Positions 7,714-14,945 of a stretch of DNA of 25,100 nucleotides are shown piece after piece (positions within the stretch are counted from its first letter, which is position 1; every line of letters begins with the position of its first letter). Where the stretch lies: positions 1-25,100 of the forward strand of contig CAJUMB010000053.1 of assembly GCA_910587105.1 (NCBI GenBank), read 5' to 3'. Under the pieces are notes generated by a model that saw nothing but the letters and a program-made list of their open reading frames with translations, was not told the origin of the DNA and did not search any database. The stretch comes from an uncultured Lachnospiraceae bacterium (lineage in GTDB: Bacteria > Bacillota > Clostridia > Lachnospirales > Lachnospiraceae). Both the position numbers and the translations under genes were made by a program.

Positions 7714-8760
7714 TCAACACATTTCCTGTTTTTTTAATACCTGCAGCGATAAAAACTCATACCCTCTCGCATTGGCATGGATGTCCGTATCATAAGCGGT
7801 ATTAGGCCGATACTCAGAAAAATTCTGCACAGCAGCTGCTCCGCCTCCCACGTAAATGACTTTCATATACTTCAAATCATATTCCCTTTCTGCCAGCTCA
7901 AGTTCAAGGAGATACACCTGTCGGCGGATTGTATCACGAATCAAATTTGTATAAATTTTCGGAAGAAGACTCGGCTGCTTTCGAATAACCTTTAAAATCT
8001 CACCCTCTGAAATATTTTTTCCATACTGTACCTGTAAATCTGCCTGTATCTGTTTTATCCATTTCACCATAGCCTTTTCAATCGTAACTGACTTACTTTC
8101 TACTTGAATTCCATCCCTGAGATACACAACATCTGTTGTCTTGCTTCCAATATCCACAACCAGATAATCGCCTTTCATATTACTCAGCCTTGGGGCAACT
8201 GCTGAATAACACTGCGGATAGACCAGTACCTGCTTCAGTTCAATATCATAGCCTGTTCTCTCATACTCATATTTCATAACCGCTTTTTCATTATAATACT
8301 CTGCAAGATTTTTCTTTTCCCTCCCAAAATCTGAAAAAGGAAGCCCAACCGCTAAAATAATTTCAGCTTTCTGGACTTCCTCTGCTTTTAGTTCTTTTGC
8401 GATGGCCGCCATGGCAAGCAGCCTTGCTTTCTCGTCTGATACTTTATCCTCTGTGATGGCTGCCCTGCCCTCACACACCTTATAATACTTTCTGCCATAC
8501 TTTAGGGAATGCTCTTTAACAGACGGTTCCGCTTTTCCCATACAATACACTCCATTTTCAAACAGATTTCCCGCGGTCTTTCCGAATTGGTAACCGTCAT
8601 CAAATCCAATTACATACATTCCATTTCCCAATTTGACCATTTTCCCTTCCTGTTTTTTACTGTATCTTCCTGCCGCTGTCAATGATCTTATACATTCATT
8701 TTCCCTGCGGCACATTCTCTCTGATTCAGTGTCAATTACCGTTTTCTCCCTCTCAAACAT
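7714..8760 (-). CDS. ParM/StbA-like actin-family partition ATPase
   Basis: An actin-fold ATPase that would form filaments to move plasmid-like DNA. Motifs: phosphate-1 VIGFDDGYQFGKTA (about 50-63), phosphate-2 LVVDIGSKTTDVVYL, and the adenosine motif VIYVGGGAAAV. Near the C-terminus lies ANARGYEFL, usual in ParM/Alp proteins. Two starts are possible. ATG 8760 (348 aa) has GAAGGG ten bases upstream. ATG 8640 (308 aa, beginning MVKLGNGMYVIG) has AGGAAGGG and a more typical ParM N-terminus. It is followed one base later by the ParR-like gene. The pair suggests the element was once a plasmid or plasmid-like phage, or that it replicates after excision. The stranded uvrB promoter at 9058-9086 points into this gene with no terminator between. 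Confidence 0.85.
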   Translation of the reverse strand: MFEREKTVIDTESERMCRRENECIRSLTAAGRYSKKQEGKMVKLGNGMYVIGFDDGYQFGKTAGNLFENGVYCMGKAEPSVKEHSLKYGRKYYKVCEGRAAITEDKVSDEKARLLAMAAIAKELKAEEVQKAEIILAVGLPFSDFGREKKNLAEYYNEKAVMKYEYERTGYDIELKQVLVYPQCYSAVAPRLSNMKGDYLVVDIGSKTTDVVYLRDGIQVESKSVTIEKAMVKWIKQIQADLQVQYGKNISEGEILKVIRKQPSLLPKIYTNLIRDTIRRQVYLLELELAEREYDLKYMKVIYVGGGAAAVQNFSEYRPNTAYDTDIHANARGYEFLSLQVLKKQEMC

Positions 8761-8787
8761 ATATGATACACCCTTCATCATAACCGG

Positions 8788-8827
8788 AAAGCAATGAATC
8801 ATGTGTAATGAATTTCATCATTGCTTT
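8788..8827. repeat. Inverted repeat upstream of the ParM-like gene
   Basis: AAAGCAATGA (8788-8797) and TCATTGCTTT (8818-8827) are exact reverse complements separated by 20 bases that contain further ATGA/TCAT-like words. It lies just upstream of the ParM ATG at 8760, where par operons carry the centromere and operator bound by ParR. Only one pair of arms is seen, while known parC sites usually have several repeats. Confidence 0.4.
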
Positions 8828-8835
8828 CATCTATA

Positions 8836-8961
8836 TCATATCCCTCTGAGATAAGCCTTTTCCCTTTGAGGCTGCCCATCCTGAAATCCTTTCACCAGAG
8901 TCTCAATGGCCTGAGGCTGGTCACCTGTAGGTTTGTAATTACTGTGCAGATTGAATAACAT
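8836..8961 (-). pseudogene. uvrB 5'-end remnant (displaced original start)
   Basis: An ATG at 8961 with AGGAGG correctly spaced opens the peptide MLFNLHSNYK-PTGDQPQAIETLVKGFQDGQ, which is the conserved UvrB N-terminus. After about 30 codons the similarity ends and unrelated codons lead to a TGA at 8836; no Walker A follows. The leader and promoter (to 9086) are also uvrB-like. Compared with the functional gene the residues differ at many places (for example KPTG versus QPTG, ETLVKGFQDG versus DALVKGFREG), so this is not a recent tandem copy. It is best read as the original uvrB start, separated from its gene when the element inserted. Confidence 0.85.
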
Positions 8962-9057
8962 GGGTTTGAAAACACCTCCTAATCTCATAATCAAAAAAGC
9001 TGCCTATATCAGCATCCTGCAAAACTGTAAAAAACAAACAGCAGAAATCTATTTTTC

Positions 9058-9086
9058 AGTATAGCATACCCCTATTCAGGTGTCTA
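9058..9086 (-). promoter_or_regulatory. Displaced uvrB promoter
   Basis: TAGACA (9081-9086), 17 bases, TATACT (9058-9063) with an upstream TG, on the minus strand. It matches the live uvrB promoter in hexamers, spacing and flanking bases. It now drives the 41-codon uvrB remnant and, with no terminator visible before 8760, probably the ParM-like operon. In the rest of this gap (9087-9256) I see only a weak stem (GATACG around 9119, CGTATC around 9154). Confidence 0.7.
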
Positions 9087-9256
9087 TCCAGCTCAATTTG
9101 AAAAATTCATCCCATGCCCGATACGGTATTCTTTGACACATTCAATTTTAGAGCGTATCTGGGAGAAGCCACATCAAAACAAGAAAGAATCCGGCAAATA
9201 GTGCACATCCCCTGGAGGGTTTTTCTCATATAGAAGACAGAGTTTCCTAATACGAT

Positions 9257-9283
9257 AAAAAAAGGGAGACTTTTACATCTCCC
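9257..9283 (-). terminator. Terminator of the chemoreceptor gene
   Basis: A six-pair stem (GGGAGA 9264-9269 with TCTCCC 9278-9283) has an eight-base loop. On the minus strand it is followed directly by seven T residues (9257-9263). It lies after the chemoreceptor stop and its readthrough tail. Confidence 0.8.
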
Positions 9284-9411
9284 AAAAACCAAATTACGCC
9301 CCACTTTGCCCAATTCTACAACGAGGCATAGAATTCACCCATGGAGCTCATCTTTTCCACGCCTCCGTGATGCTGAATCTGAAGAGTCATAGATAGCTGC
9401 TGCCGCACACT

Positions 9412-11079
9412 CTATCTCAAGCGGAAAGAACCCAGAAGCTGTTTGAGCAGACTTGCCTGCGAGGACAGCTGTTCACTGGCAGCGGCGCTTTCCTGGCTGG
9501 TGGCAGAGTTTGTCTGGACCACAGAGGAAATCTGATCGATTCCACTGCTGACCTGGATAATGGCATCCATCTGGCTGCTCACTGCCTCCACCACATCTGT
9601 CATCATAGCTGTCACATTGCCGGCAGCTTCACTGGTGCGCCCCAGAGACTCTGTAACTCTTTCTACTACTTCACCGCCTTCATTGACAGCGTTAATGGAA
9701 TCATCGATTAGATCCTTGGTGGCCTTTGCCGCCTCGTCGGATTTGTTAGCCAGATTTCTTACTTCATCGGCCACAACAGCAAACCCCTTACCGGCATTCC
9801 CGGCCCTGGCAGCCTCCACCGCTGCGTTCAATGCCAGAATATTCGTCTGGAAAGCGATATTTTCAATAGTATCAATAATCTTACCAATCTTCTCAGAAGA
9901 AGCGGATATCCGCTCGGTAGCCACATTCAGCTCTTTCACATGCTCGATACTGGTATTGAGATGGCCGCCGGCCTGTTCCACAAACTTTCCGGCGTCTTCC
10001 GCTGCTGCGGCAGTCTTTTTAGCATTTTCAGAAATTTCAGCAATGGTAGCTGCCAGTTCCTCTACTGTGCTGGCCTGCTGAGTGGCACCCTGTGACAAAG
10101 CCTGGGCGCCGCTGGACACCTGGTCAGCTCCAGCAGCTACCTGGTCAGCGCTGTCTTCAATCTGCCCCAAAGCCCCATTCAGCTTTCCTTCAATGCCATC
10201 CAAAGCAGCTTTGATGGCTTCAAAGTCACCCACATACTCCTCCCTGGCACTGCTGGTCAAATCACCATCGGCAATGGCTCCCAGAATATCCGAGATCTCA
10301 CCGATATAACTCCGCAGCCGGAATACAGTATTCTCAAAGGCTTGACCCAGCTCACCAATCTCATCATCTGAATGGACATCCATCTTAATCTCTTCACCCC
10401 GGGCCAGACCCAGCTCACCTCTCTGCAGACGCTGGGCTGCCTCCGTGATCTCGCCCAATGGAACTGATACACTCTTTTTCAGGTATCGGGACAGAATCAA
10501 GATACACACGATAACAGCGATCAGTGCCACTATAAATGACAGAACAATCACAAAAGCTGCGCTCCGGACCGTTGATGCTGATGAAACAGCGGCTGAAATC
10601 AAACCATTCACCTGTCCGTTCTTATCCCGGATGGGTACATAAGAACAGATGTGTTTCACTCCTAAAATGTCAGCAGTGCCCACGTATGACTGTTCCTGTC
10701 TGAGTATAATATCAGACATTTCATCGGACAGTCTAGTTCCCACAGCCCGCTGGCCGTCTTGATATATGGTGGTATAGGTACGGGTGTCTCCTTCAAAGAC
10801 CGAAAACTCCATTTCCATGTGGCTCTTCAAGTTATCCAGCACTTCCATCTCATCCTCGTCGCCGGACATACGGCCAATCTCATAGGCCAGCATGTTGGTA
10901 CCATCCACACACCGCTGTTCCAGCGAATCCATGATAAGGGAATAGAACATGAAAATACAAATAGCCACAACCACAAACATGGAAGCCATCAGCATAAGTA
11001 TCACGAGATTACCAACCTTCCAGCCGATCCGCTTCTTTTTCCTTCTCTCATCCATTTTAGAACTATAACTTTCTTTCAC
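9412..11079 (-). CDS. Methyl-accepting chemotaxis protein
   Basis: A transmembrane chemoreceptor that controls CheA. In the 555-residue version: a basic N-terminus (ERRKKKRIGWK), TM1 at about 22-46, an extracellular single-Cache-like sensor of about 120 residues, TM2 (FVIVLSFIVALIAVIVCILIL), a HAMP domain (KKSVSVPLGEITEAAQRL), then a long coiled-coil signalling domain. Its hairpin tip is the highly conserved ENIAFQTNILALNAAVEAAR with AGKGFAVVADEVRNLA. No CheR-binding pentapeptide is seen. I chose the GTG at 11079, eight bases after GGAGG; the longest frame (11160) starts inside the promoter. The frame ends GSFRLR with TAG, but 31 further in-frame sense codons ending SMGEFYASL follow to 9316, so the tail may have been cut by a nonsense change. 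The ligand is unknown. Confidence 0.93.
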   Translation of the reverse strand: MKESYSSKMDERRKKKRIGWKVGNLVILMLMASMFVVVAICIFMFYSLIMDSLEQRCVDGTNMLAYEIGRMSGDEDEMEVLDNLKSHMEMEFSVFEGDTRTYTTIYQDGQRAVGTRLSDEMSDIILRQEQSYVGTADILGVKHICSYVPIRDKNGQVNGLISAAVSSASTVRSAAFVIVLSFIVALIAVIVCILILSRYLKKSVSVPLGEITEAAQRLQRGELGLARGEEIKMDVHSDDEIGELGQAFENTVFRLRSYIGEISDILGAIADGDLTSSAREEYVGDFEAIKAALDGIEGKLNGALGQIEDSADQVAAGADQVSSGAQALSQGATQQASTVEELAATIAEISENAKKTAAAAEDAGKFVEQAGGHLNTSIEHVKELNVATERISASSEKIGKIIDTIENIAFQTNILALNAAVEAARAGNAGKGFAVVADEVRNLANKSDEAAKATKDLIDDSINAVNEGGEVVERVTESLGRTSEAAGNVTAMMTDVVEAVSSQMDAIIQVSSGIDQISSVVQTNSATSQESAAASEQLSSQASLLKQLLGSFRLR

Positions 11080-11131
11080 TCCTGCTTCCTCCATCTTTAC
11101 TATCAATGCAGAAAAACTGCCTATTTTATAT

Positions 11132-11160
11132 ACTATACCATATCTACAGCCTTTTTCCAA
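11132..11160 (-). promoter_or_regulatory. Chemoreceptor promoter
   Basis: TTGGAA (11155-11160), 17 bases, TATAGT (11132-11137) on the minus strand, about 50 bases before the GTG start at 11079. The pattern is sigma-A-like, not the sigma-D type often used for chemotaxis genes. Confidence 0.55.
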
Positions 11161-11199
11161 CTATATTTTCTTGAATCCAGCTTTTAATAGGCTGAAAAC

Positions 11200-12243
11200 T
11201 TACAATTCCACTGCATCCCCCCTCTCACTGACCAGCCGGCACCCGGCACATTCTGCTCTCCTGGCCAGCCCCTCCATGCTTTCCCCATCTTCTCCTCTGG
11301 TTCCTATCTTATTATCATAGAGCTCATAAAGCCTGCGGTTTTCCAGGGGAGACAGATTCGGCATCACCACATTGGCTCCTGCCATAAACCCTTTCTCCCG
11401 CCCCATGGGGTCAAGGGTTCCCAGTGCCGTTGTGGCAGGAAGCAGTACCGCTGGGAGCATAATGCGCATCACTGACAGAAGAAACAGAGTCAGTTCTATA
11501 CTTCCTGCTTTTTCGCTTCCATATTTTGTATCATGATGAGGGATAAACGGGCCGATGCCTGCCATCTGCGGCTGCAGTTCCTGCAGAAAGACCAGGTCCT
11601 GAGCCAAATGGTCCAGAGTCTGGCCCGGCGCACCCACCATAAAGCCCGCTCCCACCTGATACCCCAATTTTTTCAGATCATAGAGGCACTGTTTTCTCTT
11701 TTCCAGACTCAGTCCTGCTGGATGTAAAGAACGATACAGTTCTTCATCCGCCGTCTCGTGGCGCAGCAGATACCTGTCTGCGCCTGCCTCCCGGAACAGG
11801 CGATAACTCTCATAAGATTTTTCTCCTATGGACAATGTCACTGCACAATCCGGAAATTCTGCCTTTATTCTACGGATAATTACTGCCACTTTCTCATCTG
11901 TAAACCAGGGGTCCTCCCCTCCCTGCAGCACAAACGTGCGGTGTCCCATTCCATGACCGATATGGCAGCACTCCAGAATTTCTTCTTCTGTCAGCCGATA
12001 TCTGCTCACATTACGGTTTCCATTTCTGATTCCACAGTAATAACAATTGTTTTTACAATAATTGGTAAACTCGATGAGGCCTCTGGTGAAAATTTTCCTT
12101 CCATAATAATGGTCTCTAATTTTAACCGCCTCCTGTGCCAGACGCCTGGCACTCTCCTGATTTTCCCAGCCCTCAAGCAATGCCAGGTACTCTGCCCTGG
12201 ACAGTTTATGATTTTCCAAAAATTTTTCTATAATATGTTCCAC
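11200..12243 (-). CDS. hydE: [FeFe]-hydrogenase maturase HydE (radical SAM)
   Basis: A cytoplasmic radical S-adenosylmethionine enzyme that, with HydF and HydG, builds the dithiolate-bridged two-iron part of the H-cluster. 347 residues, the usual length. The radical SAM cluster motif is C63-x3-C67-x2-C70 (NYCKNNCYYCGIR), with the family-typical GLIEF just before it. A glycine-rich VLQGGEDP segment binds SAM, and GFMVGAPGQT, IGPFIPH and the LPATTALGTLDP loop line the barrel. A CAGC pair near the C-terminus may hold the optional second cluster. The start is GTG at 12243, six bases after AGGGGG. No hydrogenase or hydF/hydG gene is in the window, so the maturation genes are scattered. rpmF upstream is cut off by a terminator, so hydE needs its own promoter in 12244-12402, where I found no strong one. 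Confidence 0.92.
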   Translation of the reverse strand: MEHIIEKFLENHKLSRAEYLALLEGWENQESARRLAQEAVKIRDHYYGRKIFTRGLIEFTNYCKNNCYYCGIRNGNRNVSRYRLTEEEILECCHIGHGMGHRTFVLQGGEDPWFTDEKVAVIIRRIKAEFPDCAVTLSIGEKSYESYRLFREAGADRYLLRHETADEELYRSLHPAGLSLEKRKQCLYDLKKLGYQVGAGFMVGAPGQTLDHLAQDLVFLQELQPQMAGIGPFIPHHDTKYGSEKAGSIELTLFLLSVMRIMLPAVLLPATTALGTLDPMGREKGFMAGANVVMPNLSPLENRRLYELYDNKIGTRGEDGESMEGLARRAECAGCRLVSERGDAVEL

Positions 12244-12402
12244 TATGTTCCCCCTGCTTTCCCAGCCTTACCGTGGCCATTTCTAAAATGAAAGCCGGCT
12301 TCTATGTGCCTTTGACACTCCTGCAGCCGCTTCCCATATTCACAATCTGAACTGCCGCCCTTCCTGCTCATATAAATCATCCTGTTAAATGTCTTTCGTG
12401 GT

Positions 12403-12447
12403 AAAAAAATAGAGTGGAAAAATCCTGCAAAAACAGACTTCCCACTC
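12403..12447 (-). terminator. Terminator after rpmF
   Basis: On the minus strand GAGTGG (12442-12447) pairs with CCACTC (12412-12417), with a smaller CTG/CAG stem inside the loop, and is followed by TATTTTTTT. It lies just after the rpmF stop. Between it and hydE (12244-12402) I see no gene, only a perfect 10-bp palindrome AAGCCGGCTT. Confidence 0.7.
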
Positions 12448-12456
12448 ATGCCCTCA

Positions 12457-12636
12457 TTAGTCAGCAGAGATAATCTCTCTTTTATTGTAGCTTCCACAAG
12501 CCTTACACACTCTGTGAGGCATGGACAGCGCACCGCATTTGCTGCATTTTACCAGATTCGGTACTGACATTTTCCAGTTTGCTCTTCTCTTATCTCTTCT
12601 GGACTTGGATGATTTATTTTTTGGACAGATTGACAT
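12457..12636 (-). CDS. rpmF: Large-subunit ribosomal protein bL32
   Basis: 59 residues of ribosomal protein bL32, a component of the 50S subunit. The N-terminus MSICPKNKSSKSRRDKRRAN is family-typical. It contains the zinc-ribbon form: CSKC (about residues 34-37) and CKAC (47-50), joined by GALSMPHRV. The ATG at 12636 has AAGGAGG nine bases upstream; the longer frame from 12717 lies inside the upstream gene and is not used. It follows the yceD/DUF177 gene by only four bases, the classic bacterial pairing, and shares its promoter at 13190-13218. A terminator follows the stop. Confidence 0.98.
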   Translation of the reverse strand: MSICPKNKSSKSRRDKRRANWKMSVPNLVKCSKCGALSMPHRVCKACGSYNKREIISAD

Positions 12637-12640
12637 GGGT

Positions 12641-13162
12641 TTATTCCTCCTTAAATTTACTAAATATATCACTAATAGCTGCCATACGCGGATCCAGACT
12701 CTGTTTCTCACAATCACAGTTGTGATAGTTCAAATTCGTCCCGCACCGGCTGCAGATTCCTTTGCAGTCTTCTCTGCACAAAACCCGCAGGGGCCATTGA
12801 ACCAACAACTCATTGTGGATCATCCGATCCACATCCAGCTCTGTTCCCGTGATCAAACTATACTCATCCAATCCCTGTTCTGTTTCCATTTTCTTCATAT
12901 CCACATCTCTGGAAAGAGACACAGAAAATGTTCTCTCCACTTCCTCCAGACATCTCCCGCATGGAATCAGCGCAGACACATGACAGCGCGCTTCTATGTG
13001 AAGCACCCGGCCGCTCATATGGGTGACATCCACGGCAACCGGACTTTTCGCAGACAATACAAAATGTTCTGCCCCCACCTCCACTGTGTCCAATTCCAGC
13101 GGAATCTCGCGGTGCAGAACTTGTCCATCCTGCGATAGAACATCAATTAATTGAATGTGCAT
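12641..13162 (-). CDS. YceD/DUF177 family protein
   Basis: 173 residues of the DUF177/YceD family, encoded next to rpmF in most bacteria. In plants and E. coli members are linked to 23S rRNA accumulation, so a part in ribosome assembly is likely here. The N-terminal half has the CGRCLEEVERTF segment usual in the family. The C-terminal half has a clustered cysteine module (CREDCKGICSRCGTN with CDC after it) that probably binds zinc, and the end DPRMAAISDIFSKFKEE is typical. The ATG at 13162 has AGGAG six bases upstream. A consensus promoter lies about 30 bases before it. Confidence 0.93.
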   Translation of the reverse strand: MHIQLIDVLSQDGQVLHREIPLELDTVEVGAEHFVLSAKSPVAVDVTHMSGRVLHIEARCHVSALIPCGRCLEEVERTFSVSLSRDVDMKKMETEQGLDEYSLITGTELDVDRMIHNELLVQWPLRVLCREDCKGICSRCGTNLNYHNCDCEKQSLDPRMAAISDIFSKFKEE

Positions 13163-13189
13163 AATTCTCTCCTATCCTATACTCAAGAA

Positions 13190-13218
13190 ATTATACCCTT
13201 CACAGATTCATTTGTCAA
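13190..13218 (-). promoter_or_regulatory. Consensus promoter of the yceD-rpmF operon
   Basis: Perfect TTGACA (13213-13218), 17 bases, perfect TATAAT (13190-13195) on the minus strand. The -35 overlaps the stop codon of the upstream sensor kinase (13215). No terminator separates that operon from this promoter, so transcripts from the transporter operon could run into yceD-rpmF. Confidence 0.85.
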
Positions 13219-14210
13219 CCGGAATTTAAGTCAATTATCACCTTTGTTCCCACACCCGGCTGGGATTCCATGGCGATCCTATGGGACAGTTCTTTCAAGA
13301 TGCGTCTGCACAGATACAGTCCAATGCCTGTAGCGCAGGTATGTTTCCTGCCGTTGTATCCGGTAAATCCCTTTTCCCAGATCCGGGGCAGATCTTCCGG
13401 GGCAATTCCTATGCCTGTATCCTGGATAACCAGAGTTTTATCCCCCTGCAGATAGATGGAGATACTGCCTTTATTCGTATATTTCAAAGCATTAGACAAC
13501 AGCTGTCCCATGACAAATATCAGCCACTTTTCATCAGAAACCACTTCACAATCCAGTTTCCCCAGCTCCAGCTTTATTTTTTTCAAAATAAACAGGGATG
13601 AATAATTTCTCACGGCCTGTCTGACCACATCTTCCAGAGAAAGCTTCTGGAAAACATAATCCGCCGCGCCATCTCCCAGTTTCAGGTAGGTGAGGGCCAT
13701 TTCCACATACTGTTCTGTTTTAAAGAGCTCTGCCTGAAGTTCCCGGCTTTGCGTGGTATCCTGCTCCTGGAGAATCAAACCCATGGCGGCAATGGGAGTT
13801 TTCACCTGATGCATCCACAGTGTGAAGTAATCTATCGTTTCCTGCCGCTCCTGTCGGGCCATCATCTGAAAATTTTCCCGCTCTTCCCATATTCTCTCCA
13901 GTAATTCTATATAATCCGCTTCCTCCAGACTGTGCGGCCGGGGAAATTCCCAGATGCTCCCCGCCGCCTCTCTCTGCATCCGCTGCAGATACCTGTGCCG
14001 TTTCCGATAGCCGCAGAAATCGACAGCCGCTGCTGCTGCTCCCGCTGCCAGGCAGAGCACCCATCCATAGAGAAATGGTTCCCAGGAAACCCCATACAGC
14101 TGATAAACAGCAGCCATAATCAGACTGCACAGCCCTGCCAAAAATAACGGTTTCCTTCTGTCTTTCACATAGCACAGCCCGATATGATTGATAGATTCTT
14201 TCTTATGCAA
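13215..14210 (-). CDS. Sensor histidine kinase, intramembrane-sensing (BceS-like)
   Basis: 331 residues. Two short membrane helices (about 22-38 and 47-63) with only a few residues between them outside the cell, so there is no room for a sensor domain. This is the hallmark of BceS-type kinases that sense through an ABC transporter. Then come a coiled linker, the dimerisation/phosphorylation box FTLWMHQVKTPIAAM (His at about 134), the N box LLSNALKYT, and the G boxes IQDTGIGIAPEDLP and TGIGLYLC. The start is a TTG at 14210 overlapping the regulator stop by eight bases, so translation is coupled; a GTG 14 codons in is an alternative. It phosphorylates the adjacent regulator. The signal is probably read from the permease encoded in the same operon (inference). 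Confidence 0.88.
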   Translation of the reverse strand: MHKKESINHIGLCYVKDRRKPLFLAGLCSLIMAAVYQLYGVSWEPFLYGWVLCLAAGAAAAAVDFCGYRKRHRYLQRMQREAAGSIWEFPRPHSLEEADYIELLERIWEERENFQMMARQERQETIDYFTLWMHQVKTPIAAMGLILQEQDTTQSRELQAELFKTEQYVEMALTYLKLGDGAADYVFQKLSLEDVVRQAVRNYSSLFILKKIKLELGKLDCEVVSDEKWLIFVMGQLLSNALKYTNKGSISIYLQGDKTLVIQDTGIGIAPEDLPRIWEKGFTGYNGRKHTCATGIGLYLCRRILKELSHRIAMESQPGVGTKVIIDLNSG

Positions 14211-14916
14211 TGATATAGCCCATCCCTTTTCTAGTATGTATAAAATCCGTCAGCCCCAGGGCTGAGAGTTTTCTTCTCAGACGGGCCACATTCACTGTCA
14301 GCGTGTTTTCGTCAATAAAGCTGTCCGTCTCCCACAGGCGGGTCATCAGCGTATCCCGGCTGACCACCCGCCCTTTGTTCTCCATCAGTGCCTGCAGGAT
14401 TCTGTAATCATTCTTCGTCAGCTCCACCCTCTGGCCATGATAAGTAAGGGAGGTGTCTCCCGTATTCAGGACAGCACCTCTGTGCTCTATGCACTGGCCC
14501 ATACTGCCAAAGTCATAAGCCCTGCGCATGACTGCCTGGATTTTTGCTGTCAGCACCTGCAGGTCAAAGGGTTTTGCGATAAAATCATCAGCGCCCATAT
14601 TCACCGCCATCACAATATTCATCTGGTCGGAAGCGGAAGACAGGAAGATTACCGGAACTTTCGACACTTCCCGGATTTTCCCACACCAGTAAAATCCATC
14701 GTAAAAGGGAAGAGAAATATCCATCAGAACCAACTGCGGCTCCCATTCCAGAAAACCGGCCAGGATATTTTGAAAATCCTCCTGGACTTTTGTTTCATAT
14801 CCCCAGGACCCCACATGCCTGCCCACCGCATCTGCTATGATGGGATCATCCTCCACGATTAATATTCTATAGCGCCTGCCCTCTTTTGCTGAAATCATTT
14901 CTGAAGCCATCTCCAT
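14203..14916 (-). CDS. OmpR-family response regulator
   Basis: 237 residues. The receiver domain has the acidic pair EDD (22-24), the phospho-acceptor D66 in LVLMDISLP, and K115 in IAKPF. The C-terminal winged helix has ELTKNDYRILQALMENKGRV and the recognition part TLTVNVARLRRKL, ending KGMGYIIA. The short, BceR-like linker fits regulators of transport operons. I placed the start at ATG 14916, five bases after GGAGG; a GTG at 14928 lies on top of the ribosome site. It sits between the permease and the kinase in one operon. It probably activates this or another transporter operon; no binding site could be assigned. Confidence 0.9.
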   Translation of the reverse strand: MEMASEMISAKEGRRYRILIVEDDPIIADAVGRHVGSWGYETKVQEDFQNILAGFLEWEPQLVLMDISLPFYDGFYWCGKIREVSKVPVIFLSSASDQMNIVMAVNMGADDFIAKPFDLQVLTAKIQAVMRRAYDFGSMGQCIEHRGAVLNTGDTSLTYHGQRVELTKNDYRILQALMENKGRVVSRDTLMTRLWETDSFIDENTLTVNVARLRRKLSALGLTDFIHTRKGMGYIIA

Positions 14917-14945
14917 AACTGCCTCCACCTCCTCTAGAGCGTGTC

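Larger units (their letters stand above)
2180..8880. mobile_element. Degraded integrated element in the 5' end of uvrB
   Basis: Boundaries are inferred. The 5' part of uvrB and its promoter occur twice (about 2178-2472 and 8877-9086) in the same orientation, flanking a block with an integrase fragment, an excisionase-like gene, ParM/ParR-like genes and accessory genes. An integrase gene next to one end and duplicated target at both ends fit site-specific insertion into uvrB with replacement of its 5' end, as SXT does at prfC. The integrase, the ATPase and the parR-like gene are broken, so the element is probably immobile. The exact att core cannot be fixed because the two copies have diverged; the longest shared runs are short. 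Confidence 0.6.

Noticed and set aside
9117..9161. Stem formed by GATACG and CGTATC near the displaced uvrB promoter
   Set aside because: The arms are short and the loop long, and there is no functional context; it could be chance.
9107..9313. Minus-strand 68-codon frame
   Set aside because: It spans the chemoreceptor terminator, lacks a ribosome site and resembles no family I know.
12244..12402. Possible riboswitch or promoter before hydE
   Set aside because: Only a 10-bp palindrome and weak hexamers were seen; no known riboswitch core could be recognised.
12243..12533. Minus-strand 96-codon frame between rpmF and hydE
   Set aside because: It overlaps rpmF out of frame and covers the rpmF terminator; no ribosome site.
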